Shown here piece after piece: positions 32,433-41,131 of a stretch of 64,000 nucleotides of DNA (the stretch's first letter is position 1; every line of letters starts with the position of its first letter). Origin of the DNA: Aeromicrobium piscarium (lineage in GTDB: Bacteria; Actinomycetota; Actinomycetes; Propionibacteriales; Nocardioidaceae); assembly GCF_007421815.1 (NCBI RefSeq), contig NZ_VLNT01000009.1, forward strand, positions 1 to 64,000, written 5' to 3'. A program made the translations under genes and the position numbers. The notes under the pieces were generated by a model, which saw nothing but the letters and a program-made list of their open reading frames with translations, searched no databases and was not told the DNA's origin.

Positions 32433-33401
32433 ATGTCGAGCCAGGAGCAGCGCCGTGTCGTCGTGATCGAAGACGATCCCGACATCCGCCATCTGCTGAA
32501 GACCGTGTTGGAGAGCAGCGGCTTCGAGCCGTTCAGCGCCTCCAACGGAGCAGACGGCATCGAGCTCGTGAGGCAGTACGACCCCCTCATCACGACCCTC
32601 GATGTGACGATGCCGGGCATGGACGGCTTCGCGACGGCCAAACGCCTGCGCGAGTTCAGCTCGACGTACATCATCATGCTGACCGGGCTCGGTGACGAGA
32701 TCGACGTCGTCCAGGGTCTCGAGGCCGGGGCGGACGACTATCTCGTCAAGCCGTTCCGTCCTCGCGAGCTGCGCGCGCGGATCGAGGCGGTCCTGCGTCG
32801 TCCCCGCGACCGTGCGGGGGCGGCTGGCCCGGCCGCCGAGCCGTCCGCGCCTCAGGCGGCAGCGGTGGCACCGGCCCCGCCGGCGCCGGAGTACACGCCG
32901 CCGACGTACACGCCCCCTGCCGAGCCGCCTCATCACCGGGCCGAGCCCACACGCCAGGCGCCTACGCCCGCGCATCATCGGGGTGCGCCGGCGGGCCCGG
33001 CGGTTCCGGCTCAGGTCGCGGCCAATATCGCCGCCACGAGCCCACAGGCCGGCGCTCGGGCGGATGCGGGCTCGCACGGAGCCCTCCAGGTCCGTGGCCT
33101 CGTGCTGGATCCCGAGACCAGGATCGTGACCGTGGAGGGACGCGGCATCGACCTCACCCGCACCGAGTTCGACCTGCTGCACATCCTGCTGTCCTCGGGC
33201 CGCAGGGTCCGTAGCAAAGCAGACCTGGTGCTCGCGCTGCGTGGCCAGGACTATGTGACCTCGTATTTCGTCAACGAGGCCGACAAACGCGCCATCGAGG
33301 TGCACATGGCCAATCTGCGCCGCAAGATCGGCGACTCCAGTGCCACACCACGCTGGATCGAGACCGTGCGCGGCGTCGGTTACCGCATCGCCGCCGACTG
33401 A
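32433..33401 (+). CDS. OmpR-type response regulator with long Pro/Ala/His linker
   Basis: A 322-residue transcription factor of a two-component system. The receiver domain (about 8-122) has the acidic pair E13/D14, phospho-acceptor D57 (TTLDVTMPG), T84 and K106 (LVKPFRP). The C-terminal winged helix (about 222-320) has the OmpR/PhoB pattern (LTRTEFDLLHILLSSGRRV...VEVHMANLRRKIGD...VRGVGYRIA). The linker of roughly 90-100 residues, rich in Pro, Ala and His, is several times longer than in typical OmpR proteins. It converges on the operon with two histidine kinases, the likely partners. The gene follows GH6 by 123 bases. Confidence 0.93.
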   Translation: MSSQEQRRVVVIEDDPDIRHLLKTVLESSGFEPFSASNGADGIELVRQYDPLITTLDVTMPGMDGFATAKRLREFSSTYIIMLTGLGDEIDVVQGLEAGADDYLVKPFRPRELRARIEAVLRRPRDRAGAAGPAAEPSAPQAAAVAPAPPAPEYTPPTYTPPAEPPHHRAEPTRQAPTPAHHRGAPAGPAVPAQVAANIAATSPQAGARADAGSHGALQVRGLVLDPETRIVTVEGRGIDLTRTEFDLLHILLSSGRRVRSKADLVLALRGQDYVTSYFVNEADKRAIEVHMANLRRKIGDSSATPRWIETVRGVGYRIAAD

Positions 33402-33411
33402 CGACCCTCGG

Positions 33412-33493
33412 GCGGTGACCTACGCACCTCTCAAGGGCGTTAAGAGGTGTGTCATCCACCGCCCCCGGATTGAGGGGTGCGTAGGTCACCGCC
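33412..33493. repeat. Compound palindromic intergenic repeat, copy B2
   Basis: GCGGTGACCTACGCACCTCT (33412-33431) is followed by inverted copies at 33443-33462 and 33472-33493. The left arm differs from B1 at one base of twenty. It lies between the convergent ends of the response regulator and lipoprotein genes, as B1 lies between convergent genes. Confidence 0.88.
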
Positions 33494-33514
33494 CAGGGTC
33501 CTGGCCCCGCGCGC

Positions 33515-34228
33515 TCAGTTCGCGTTCTTGGGGATCTCCTGCTGCTCGGTCGGGGTATCGGAGGCGAAGATCGCGATGGGCACCTCCTGCGTGATCACCT
33601 GCGGGGTCACATCGGGCTTGCCGGCCGCGTTCTCGGTCCACACGGTCGCCTCGAAGCGCAGCGTGATGCCGATCGTGTCCTCGGGCAGATCGCCGATCGT
33701 CTGGTTGCGCAGCTCGAAGGATCCCTTGGGCGAGGTCACGAGCATGCCCCACTGGTTGCTGACCGGCTCGGGATCGAAGGTGATCGCCGCGGCGGTCGCG
33801 TCGAGCGTGTAGGGCCCGTCGGTCACATTGCCGGACTCGGTGGTGATCGTGGATGTCACCTTGACGTGCTGCAGGAAGGTCTGTCGTTTGGTGGAGAAGG
33901 GATCGCGGAAGTCGCGGCTCATGTCGTAGGCCTGGAAGGTGAACGAGAAGTTCTTGTCGCCCAGGGGATACCAATCGTTCGTGCGCGGGGTCGACTTGGT
34001 CGGCCAGATGGTGAAGACGTAGTCGACATCGCTGGTCGTGTTGTGCGACTGGAAGGTGCCGTCGTGCGTGAACTCCGAGTCGAATTCGCGCTCCGATGCC
34101 GCCGCGCTGGGGGACGGTGTCGGCGAGTCGGCGTCGTCGCCGCCGGGGAACAGTCCGCAGGCCGAGAGCACGACGAGCAGGGTGAGGGCGCAGCCGGCCA
34201 GGGAGAGACGGCGGAAGAAGGCGTTCAC
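33515..34228 (-). CDS. Lipoprotein of unknown function
   Basis: A 237-residue exported lipoprotein. The signal peptide ends in LVVLSACG, with the lipidated Cys at about residue 24, and is followed by a Ser/Pro/Asp linker. The mature part contains mostly predicted beta strands (for example DVDYVFTIWPTKSTPRTNDWYPLG and TLDATAAAITFDPEPVSNQWGML) with no motif I recognise. The GTG at 34228 has GGAGT eight bases upstream. It is the last gene of the kinase-synthase operon, 28 bases after the GT2 gene, so it may help export or anchor the polymer. Confidence 0.8.
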   Translation of the reverse strand: MNAFFRRLSLAGCALTLLVVLSACGLFPGGDDADSPTPSPSAAASEREFDSEFTHDGTFQSHNTTSDVDYVFTIWPTKSTPRTNDWYPLGDKNFSFTFQAYDMSRDFRDPFSTKRQTFLQHVKVTSTITTESGNVTDGPYTLDATAAAITFDPEPVSNQWGMLVTSPKGSFELRNQTIGDLPEDTIGITLRFEATVWTENAAGKPDVTPQVITQEVPIAIFASDTPTEQQEIPKNAN

Positions 34229-34256
34229 GGGACTCCTGTTCGATGGGTCGCGGTGC

Positions 34257-35702
34257 TCAGACCGTGAAGCCACGATAGTTGCGAAGGATCTTGATGCCCA
34301 TCCAAGCGGTCTGGGCGATGGTGATGACCCCGAGGACGGGCCATCCATAGGCGAGGAGATCGCTCTGCGTACCCAGCGACAGCTGGCTCCAGACGCCGAT
34401 GACGATGGCGATCAGGCCGAGGGCGACCAGATAGGGCAGCAGGTAGGCCTGTCCGGCTCCACGTTCGGCGCGAGCCTGCGCCGCCCAGTTGTCGGTCTGT
34501 TGACGGCTGAAGAACTTCGTCCAGGCCCGCACGAAGTGCCCGATCCGGATCCACATGTAGAACTCGGCAGGGAACAGCAGTAGGGCGAAGAGCGTGTCAC
34601 GTTTGTTGCGGTAGTGCATCGAGCGCGCCACCCGCATGTTCAGCACGATGGCGGCGGTCGGTGGGATGAGCCACCACCACTGGAAGACGAAGGCGTCGAT
34701 CCACAGCGAGCAGATCAACAGCGTGACGAAGAGGAAGCGGGTGATGATGTTCAGCACCATCGAGAAGTGCTCGAACCAGCGCAGCCGCAGATTCGGGTGG
34801 AAGGGCTGCCCCTTGGTGTCGCCGCGTTGTCCGGGCCACATCAGTTCGATGGCGCCGAAGTTCCACTTGACCTGCTGACCGTCGAGCGCGCGCAGGTTCG
34901 TCATCCCGCCGACGTGGGCGCGGGCGGTCGCGCTGATCTTGGTGAGGTAGCCGGCGCTCTTGATCTGCAGCGACAGCAGCGAGTCCTCGACCTCACTGTC
35001 CTTGACCCAGGGTGCCTGCTGGTGCGTGTGCCGCATGACATCGCGGAGCGCCGGGACCGAGAAGATGGAGAACTGCCCGCCGAGCACGGCCATGTTCCGG
35101 CCGCGCAGCAGGTTCTGCATGTTGAACGCGGCGAACTGGGCGCGCTGGCCGGCGATGAGGAACTTCTCCATCGGGCTGTTCAGCGCGGTGTCGTCGATCG
35201 AGTAGATCGCCGAGATGCCGCCGATGCGATGGTCGCTCTGGATCTCCGCGAGGAGATCGGCGACGGCGGTCGGCTCGGGCGTGGTGTCGCCATCGACGCC
35301 CAGCAGGAAGTCGTAGCCCTCGACGAGGAAGAAGCCGTAGTTGAGAGCGCCGACCTTCTTGTCGGGGTTCTCGCCGATGTCGTGGACGAAGACCTCGACC
35401 ACCTGCTCGCCCTCGGCGGTCATCCGCGCGTGCACGCCCGCATAGTGGCTCGCGACCTCCACCGTGTCGTCGGTAGTGTTGTTGACCACGACATGGATGA
35501 CATCCGGAGGACGGGTCTGAGTCAGCAGGGAGTCGAGCACCGCGGAGATCGTCGCCCCCTCGTTGTAGGCCGGGACGACACAGCCCACCATCGCGCGGGC
35601 GGTGACCAGATCGCGCGGATCGTCCGGGACGGTCACCTGGCCGGTGAGGGCAGCGGTGTCGCCGTCGACGAACGGATCGTTGAACTCCATGGGCCCGATC
35701 AT
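34257..35702 (-). CDS. Processive family 2 glycosyltransferase (BcsA-like)
   Basis: A 481-residue membrane GT2 resembling cellulose and other beta-glycan synthases. Motifs of processive enzymes appear in order: VVPAYNEGATI (about 42-52), DGD (137-139), VEDSLL with the catalytic-base Asp (D240), and QQVKW (276-280), a variant of QxxRW with Lys for Arg. About five transmembrane segments follow from residue 295. There is no PilZ domain, so c-di-GMP would have to act through another protein. Starts at 35702 or 35690 are possible and neither has a good ribosome site. It is 35 bases after the degenerate GGDEF gene. Product sugar is unknown. Confidence 0.88.
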   Translation of the reverse strand: MIGPMEFNDPFVDGDTAALTGQVTVPDDPRDLVTARAMVGCVVPAYNEGATISAVLDSLLTQTRPPDVIHVVVNNTTDDTVEVASHYAGVHARMTAEGEQVVEVFVHDIGENPDKKVGALNYGFFLVEGYDFLLGVDGDTTPEPTAVADLLAEIQSDHRIGGISAIYSIDDTALNSPMEKFLIAGQRAQFAAFNMQNLLRGRNMAVLGGQFSIFSVPALRDVMRHTHQQAPWVKDSEVEDSLLSLQIKSAGYLTKISATARAHVGGMTNLRALDGQQVKWNFGAIELMWPGQRGDTKGQPFHPNLRLRWFEHFSMVLNIITRFLFVTLLICSLWIDAFVFQWWWLIPPTAAIVLNMRVARSMHYRNKRDTLFALLLFPAEFYMWIRIGHFVRAWTKFFSRQQTDNWAAQARAERGAGQAYLLPYLVALGLIAIVIGVWSQLSLGTQSDLLAYGWPVLGVITIAQTAWMGIKILRNYRGFTV

Positions 35703-35737
35703 GGCGCGGCCGGCTCACGGCCGGCTGTCGAATTGCC

Positions 35738-36877
35738 TCAGGATTTGCCTAATCTCTGCTCAAGAAGGGTGGTCTTCAGCTCGGCGGCCGTCGCGGCCAT
35801 GGAGGTGATCGCCTGTTCGAGCAGGGCTCCGTACTCCGGGGTCGCCGAGAAGGTGTCGGCGACCCCGTAGACGGCGCCGATGCGGACGCCCATGACCGTC
35901 GCGGTGCGGGACGTCAGCAGCGAGTCCTCGATGTCGCTGACGATCGCGTGGGCGCTCTGCGGCGAGGTCGCCGGGGCGAGGACGGCGAAGTTGCCGGCGC
36001 CCAGGTGCCCGATGGGCGCCCAGGGCGGGACATGCGCTCGCACGGTCTCGGCGAGCTTGCGGACGGCATCATCGCCGAGCGATCGGCCGAAGGCCGAGTT
36101 GAGCGCGCGCAGATCCTCGATGCTGATCAGCAGGAAGCAGGCGTGTCCTCCGACGAGGGTCACCCTCTTCAAGCGGCCCTGTGCGGCGAACCGGAAGGAC
36201 TGCGGTGACAGCACGTCGAGGTCCGCGAGGGGGTTCTCCGACTCCGAGGTCGTGAACCCCCCGGCCTTGCCGCGTTCGCGCAGCAGCTGGACGAGCACGA
36301 TCGCCGCCACCGTCTGCACCACCGTGAAGCCGACGAGGGCCGACTCGATGCGCGCCGTGCCTTGCCAGGCGACGATCGTCCACCAGATGGCCGACGGGAC
36401 GCATGAGGCGAGATAGCCCTGGAAGATCCGGGTCACCGGATGCTGCGCCCACGAGCCGATCTGGAGCTCGTAGATCATCGCGATCGCGGCCGCCACGGTG
36501 ACGAGAGCGCCGGCGGTGACGACGAGGGCGCCGTCCACATAGCCTTCGAGGACCGCCGCCGCGACGATCAGCAGTGCCGCTCCCGCGCCCATCTCGAGCC
36601 GGGGTGAGCGGTCGTGAAACAGCCGGATGCCCGACCACAACAGCGTCACGGCGATGGCCGCACCGCCGATCGCCGCCGCTCCGGCGAATCTGCTGGGAGA
36701 GGTCTCGCTGGTCCATGAGACGTAGACGACCATGCTCGCGCTGAACACGAACTGGGCGACGGCCAGGATCCGGGCCGCGCGGGTGGCGTGGGTGAGGATC
36801 GCGGAGAGGATGAAGACGACGGTCACGGTGGCACCCACGACGAGTGCTCCCACGGCGACGGCGTGGTACTGGTTCAT
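35738..36877 (-). CDS. Seven-TM protein with degenerate GGDEF domain
   Basis: A 379-residue membrane protein. Seven hydrophobic segments occupy about residues 8-200. The C-terminal part (about 220-375) is a GGDEF-like domain: LLISIEDLRALNSAFGRSLGDDAVRKLAE matches the conserved substrate-side region. The active-site GG(D/E)EF is replaced by GAGNF (293-297), so it should not make c-di-GMP. It may bind nucleotide or act as a regulatory partner for the adjacent GT2. The ATG at 36877, with GGGAGA upstream, overlaps the stop of the preceding kinase (ATGA). Confidence 0.82.
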   Translation of the reverse strand: MNQYHAVAVGALVVGATVTVVFILSAILTHATRAARILAVAQFVFSASMVVYVSWTSETSPSRFAGAAAIGGAAIAVTLLWSGIRLFHDRSPRLEMGAGAALLIVAAAVLEGYVDGALVVTAGALVTVAAAIAMIYELQIGSWAQHPVTRIFQGYLASCVPSAIWWTIVAWQGTARIESALVGFTVVQTVAAIVLVQLLRERGKAGGFTTSESENPLADLDVLSPQSFRFAAQGRLKRVTLVGGHACFLLISIEDLRALNSAFGRSLGDDAVRKLAETVRAHVPPWAPIGHLGAGNFAVLAPATSPQSAHAIVSDIEDSLLTSRTATVMGVRIGAVYGVADTFSATPEYGALLEQAITSMAATAAELKTTLLEQRLGKS

Positions 36878-38544
36878 GCGTGTCTCCCATCGGGTGCGCC
36901 CGCGGGGAGGGTGATCGACACGGTCGTCCCCTCCCCGGGCACGCTGCTCAAAGCCATCGTTCCGGCGTGGGACTCGATGATCTGTCGACTGATGTCCAGC
37001 CCGAGTCCCGACCCGCCCACGGCGGAGTCCCGGGCCGCAGCGGACCGATAGCCGCGGTCGAAGACCCGTTCGGCGTCGTGGGCGCTCATGCCGCGACCGG
37101 TGTCGCGGATCGACAACGCGTAGTGACCGGTGTCGGTGAGGATGGCGTCGACGAAGATCCGGCCGCTCTCTACGTTGTACTTGACGGCATTGGTCAGCAC
37201 ATTGTCGATGACCTGGCGGATGCGCAGCGGATCGGCGTCGAGGACGATATCGGGCAGTGGACCCACGACTATGGCGATGGATCGGGCGATCGCCTGCGGG
37301 CGGACGGCGGTGATGGCGTCCTCGACGATCGCCGAGGGCCGGCACGGTTCCATCGTGAGCACCATCCCCGATCTCCCCGAGGGAGAGCGGGCGGCGAGGA
37401 AGTCGTTCGAGAGGGTGAGGAGCCGTTCGGTGTTCTTGAGGGCCACCTCGACCATCTCGCGCGGGACGGCCGGTACGCCCGGCTCGTCGAGGGCGAGCTC
37501 GAGGTAGCCCAGGATGGAGGTCAACGGCGTGCGGAACTCATGGCTGACGGAGGTGACGAGCTCGTCGCGGTCGGCCTGGGCACGCAGCTGGCTGGTGACG
37601 TCGCGGGCGAGCACGATGACATTCTCGGTCGAGCCGTCGTCGCCGCGGAGGAACTGGCTGGTCCACTCGATGGCGATCGGTTGCGCACCGCCGACCCAGG
37701 TGGTCTCACCATCGACCTGCTCACCCTGGAGCGCGCGACCGATGGGGCCGTCCGGTGCGAAGATCGGGGAGCCGTAGTCGATCTCGTAGTCCGAGAGCGC
37801 GGCCTCGAAGCGCGTGCCGCCCAGGTGGCGGAGGAGCAGCCAGGCGCTGCGATTGGCCGTGCGCAGACCGCCATCGGCGTCGAAGGAGAACACTGCGAGA
37901 TCGAGGGAGTCGAGCACCGAGGACGTGAAGCGCTCCTGCAGGCTCGCGCGTTCGAGCGCGCGGGAGAAGGCATCGGACTGGCGGTGCAGCAGCCCGCGCC
38001 GGGCCGAGGCGACGCGATTGGTCTGGTAGGCCGCCACGGCGCTGAGCACGATCAGCGAGGTCACCGCGGCGGTGGCCGGGATGCCTCCGATCAGCTGGAC
38101 CTCGGCCACCTGCGCCTGGGTCCACCAGGCGGTCCAGAGAGCGATGATGGAGGCGGCGACCATGAGGGTCGCCACCAGGCCTCCGAAGGCGATGGCGACC
38201 CAGACCACCGGGAGCACCACCAACATCGAGAAGCCCGCCCCTGGGGTGGGGATGTAGAGCAGCAGGGCGCCCGGCACATCGACGATCGCGAGCAGCAGAG
38301 CCCACCGGCTGTTGGACTGCCGCCAGGGGAAGAGCCCCGCCACGGTCGTGGCGCCGATGATGATCAGCGCGCCGACAAGCAGCGTCGTCGATTCGGTGAA
38401 GTCCGGTCGGACCGCGATCGTGGCGAAGAACGGCAGCGCCACGGTGAGGACGAAGAGGAACTGCCAGTGCACGATCGCTCGCGGTGAGATGACGACTCGG
38501 CGGAAGTCCCGGTCGACGCGGGCTCTCAGCTGACCGGGGATCAT
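36874..38544 (-). CDS. Six-TM PAS sensor histidine kinase (HK1)
   Basis: A 556-residue membrane kinase. About six transmembrane segments lie at residues 28-175, a PAS-like domain at about 203-325, then the HisKA dimerisation domain with phospho-acceptor H335 (SVSHEFRTPLTSI). The HATPase domain has N box NVLTNAVKYN, G1 DTGRGM and G2 GGSGLGLDIS. Its architecture matches the next upstream kinase, suggesting tandem duplication. It overlaps both neighbours by ATGA. The signal is unknown; the nearby response regulator at 32433 is the probable partner. Confidence 0.92.
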   Translation of the reverse strand: MIPGQLRARVDRDFRRVVISPRAIVHWQFLFVLTVALPFFATIAVRPDFTESTTLLVGALIIIGATTVAGLFPWRQSNSRWALLLAIVDVPGALLLYIPTPGAGFSMLVVLPVVWVAIAFGGLVATLMVAASIIALWTAWWTQAQVAEVQLIGGIPATAAVTSLIVLSAVAAYQTNRVASARRGLLHRQSDAFSRALERASLQERFTSSVLDSLDLAVFSFDADGGLRTANRSAWLLLRHLGGTRFEAALSDYEIDYGSPIFAPDGPIGRALQGEQVDGETTWVGGAQPIAIEWTSQFLRGDDGSTENVIVLARDVTSQLRAQADRDELVTSVSHEFRTPLTSILGYLELALDEPGVPAVPREMVEVALKNTERLLTLSNDFLAARSPSGRSGMVLTMEPCRPSAIVEDAITAVRPQAIARSIAIVVGPLPDIVLDADPLRIRQVIDNVLTNAVKYNVESGRIFVDAILTDTGHYALSIRDTGRGMSAHDAERVFDRGYRSAAARDSAVGGSGLGLDISRQIIESHAGTMALSSVPGEGTTVSITLPAGAPDGRHA

Positions 38545-40202
38545 GAAGAGCCTCGTGCCGCGACGCCGACCTGGGTCAAGGAGATCTCGACGATGGCGGT
38601 GGTCCCCGCGCCGGCCGCGCTCTCGAGCCGGATCGTGCCCCCATGAGCCTGAGCGATCGAGAGTGCCGTGGCGAGTCCGAGACCGAAGCCGGGCAGCGCG
38701 CGACGGATCGCGGTCGGTGCGCGGTAGAACCGCTCGAAGGCGTGCCGTGTCTCCTCGCGGGTCATGCCGAGGCCGTGGTCGGTCACGGTGATCCGAGCGG
38801 AGTTCTCGTGCGTGTCGACCGCTACCTCGATGCGGCCGCCCGAGGCGCTGAACTTGACGGCATTGGACAGGACCGCGTCGACCATGCGCTCGGCGAGCTC
38901 GCGGTCGAGCGGCACCTGCAGGCGCGATGAGCCGTCCGGGCCCTCGATGACGATGCCGCGTGTGCCGGCGCTCTCGCGCCAGTGGTTCACACGCCGGCGC
39001 AGGAGATCGACGACGTCGATGAAGGAGAACGTGGGGGAGGCCCCCGCGACCTCGAAAGGCTCGAGCAGCTCGCGCAGCTTGGCCGACAGGCTCGTGACCC
39101 CCTGCTGGGCGCGGCGCAGGAACTCGCGGCCGGTCTCGTCCAGGTCATCGGTCTCCAGCAGGTCCAGATAGCCGACGATCGATGTCAACGGTGTACGCAG
39201 CTCGTGCGCGACGGTGGCGCTGAAGGACTCCGCGGCGTGCAGGGCCTCCACCAGATTGGTGATGTCGTGCGCGACGATGACGGCTCCGACCTGCTCGCCC
39301 GCCTCGGTCACGGCCGGTAGCGAGGACACCGACACCGCGTGCTGCGCCCCGGGTTCACCCACCCACTGCAGCGACTCCGTCGCGTACTCGCCCTGCAGAG
39401 CCCGGGGCAGCAACTGGTCCTCCGGTGGGATGGGGGTGACGCGATCCGGTCCGTAGACCTCGTGGCCGGCCCAGGTGGGGTCCTGCGCGGAGACGCCCAT
39501 CCGGCGTCCCAGCTCCTGCGCCCGCTGGTTCGCGAAGGTCGAGGACCGGTCCTGCGAGGCGAAGAAGACGGCCGCATCGACGCCGTGTGCGATCGCCCGC
39601 ATCACCGCGGCATTGCTCTCGGCGCTCGCGAGGGCGTCCTGCTGGGAGCGCCAGGCCTCTTCGGCGATGGCCCGCGATCTGCGCAGGGCGTCGGCATTGG
39701 CCTGCGTGAGGATGGCGAGCGAGGCGACCACGAAGTAGAAGACGCTGATCGCCACGATGACGCGTGGGCGGCTCGGCATCGGTTCCACGATCAGCCAGAA
39801 GGCGATGCAACCGAGTCCGAGCGCCACGATGATCGCGATCGTGTGCGGCCAGTCGAGCTGGAAGGCGATCCACAGCACGGGGATCAGCGCGAGCAGCGGG
39901 ATGGCGTTGTTGGTCTGGTAGAGCGTCCCGGCGAGCAGGATCGTGATGACCAGCTGGGCGAGCGCCAGCCAGAAGGTGTGGCGTCGCGGCAACCGCCCCC
40001 AGGGGAGTGTGAAGGCGACGATGTTCAGGGCGACGAGCGAAATGCCGGCGGAGACCAGGACGATGGTGTGTGGATCGGGTCCCGGATAGGCCAGCGTCAT
40101 AGCGATGACGACGAGTGCGGCGACGGTGAACAGGCCGACGAGCACGCGAATGAAGCCCGCGTGCGGGGCGTGCCAGGACGGTGCGGTGTTCACGTTGGCC
40201 AT
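38541..40202 (-). CDS. Six-TM PAS sensor histidine kinase (HK2)
   Basis: A 553-residue paralogue of HK1 and first gene of the minus-strand operon. Six transmembrane segments (about 17-38, 46-66, 76-95, 100-115, 119-140 and 148-168) precede a PAS-like domain (about 190-320). HisKA carries H333 in TVAHELRTPLTSIVGYL, and HATPase has AVLSNAVKFS, DHGLGM and GFGLGLATA. It overlaps HK1 by four bases. Two complete kinases with one nearby response regulator is an unusual ratio. Confidence 0.92.
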   Translation of the reverse strand: MANVNTAPSWHAPHAGFIRVLVGLFTVAALVVIAMTLAYPGPDPHTIVLVSAGISLVALNIVAFTLPWGRLPRRHTFWLALAQLVITILLAGTLYQTNNAIPLLALIPVLWIAFQLDWPHTIAIIVALGLGCIAFWLIVEPMPSRPRVIVAISVFYFVVASLAILTQANADALRRSRAIAEEAWRSQQDALASAESNAAVMRAIAHGVDAAVFFASQDRSSTFANQRAQELGRRMGVSAQDPTWAGHEVYGPDRVTPIPPEDQLLPRALQGEYATESLQWVGEPGAQHAVSVSSLPAVTEAGEQVGAVIVAHDITNLVEALHAAESFSATVAHELRTPLTSIVGYLDLLETDDLDETGREFLRRAQQGVTSLSAKLRELLEPFEVAGASPTFSFIDVVDLLRRRVNHWRESAGTRGIVIEGPDGSSRLQVPLDRELAERMVDAVLSNAVKFSASGGRIEVAVDTHENSARITVTDHGLGMTREETRHAFERFYRAPTAIRRALPGFGLGLATALSIAQAHGGTIRLESAAGAGTTAIVEISLTQVGVAARGSS

Positions 40203-40303
40203 CGTTGTCTCCCACCGCGTTCCGGAAACGCGGTTCCTCGGCTCCGATTGTGGCAGAGCGAGCGGCTCGGCGGGGGCGTATTCGGGGTCGCGGCGTGGAC
40301 CGA

Positions 40304-40395
40304 TTTCACGGGCCTCGACCCGTGCGGTAGACTCGCGGGGTTGCCTCGGCGAGGGCTACCTCGTAGCCGTGATCGACGTGGCGCTCCTTGAGCGC
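40304..40395 (+). promoter_or_regulatory. rplY promoter and structured leader
   Basis: A -10 box TAGACT (40328-40333) with a weak -35 TTTCAC (40304-40309) would give a leader of about 125 bases. The leader holds two strong hairpins: GGCTAC-CTC-GTAGCC (40354-40368) and GCGCTC-CTT-GAGCGC (40381-40395). The leader could bind a ribosomal protein for feedback control, but I do not recognise a known L25 leader class. Confidence 0.45.
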
Positions 40396-40465
40396 TGTGC
40401 CGACCATGCGCCGGGCGGCCGCCGAGACCTGAAGTGAACGACGTCTGCTGAGGAGCATCACCCCC

Positions 40466-41131
40466 GTGGCCGAGATCAAGATCGCCGCCGAAACCCGCAC
40501 CGAGTTCGGCAAGGGCGCCGCCCGCCGCATCCGCCGTAGCGCCAAGGTGCCCGCAGTCCTCTACGGTCACGGCACCGATCCGGTGCACGTGACCCTGCCG
40601 GGCCATGACCTCATGCTCGCCCTGAAGAAGCCGAACCCGCTGCTCTCGATCGAGTTGGGCTCCGAGAAGCACCTCGTGATCCCGAAGCAGGTCCAGCGTG
40701 ACCCGCTGAAGGGCTTCCTCGAGCATGCCGACCTGCTGATCGTCAAGCGTGGCGAGAAGGTCGTCGTCGAGGTCCCCGTCAATGTCGTCGGCGAGCCCGG
40801 CCCCGATGCCATGGTCGTCACCGAGAACGCGTCGGTGTCGATCGAGGCCGAGGCCACGCACCTGCCGTCCGAGCTCGAGGCGTCGATCGAGGGCCTGCAG
40901 GCCGGTTCGCAGATCACCGCCGCCGATCTGACGCTGCCCTCGGGTGTCGAGCTCGCGAGCGAGTCCGAGCTGCTGATCGTCAACGTGACGCATGCCCCGA
41001 CCGCCGCGGAAGTCGAGGCCGAGCTGGAAGAGGCCGAGGCCGAGGCCGGCATCGAGCACGACGAGCCGGAGCCCGAGGTCGGTGCGATCACCGACGAGGA
41101 GGCCCAGGCTCCCGCCGCAGACGAGGAATGA
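40466..41131 (+). CDS. rplY: 50S ribosomal protein L25/general stress protein Ctc
   Basis: A 221-residue L25 of the long Ctc type, which binds 5S rRNA in the large subunit. The N-terminal L25 domain (about 1-95) starts AEIKIAAETRTEFGKGAARRIRR, and the C-terminal Ctc beta domain runs about 98-185. A very acidic tail follows (EAELEEAEAEAGIEHDEPEPE). The GTG at 40466 has GAGGAG upstream. It overlaps pth as ATGA, a pairing conserved in actinobacteria. Confidence 0.96.
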   Translation: MAEIKIAAETRTEFGKGAARRIRRSAKVPAVLYGHGTDPVHVTLPGHDLMLALKKPNPLLSIELGSEKHLVIPKQVQRDPLKGFLEHADLLIVKRGEKVVVEVPVNVVGEPGPDAMVVTENASVSIEAEATHLPSELEASIEGLQAGSQITAADLTLPSGVELASESELLIVNVTHAPTAAEVEAELEEAEAEAGIEHDEPEPEVGAITDEEAQAPAADEE

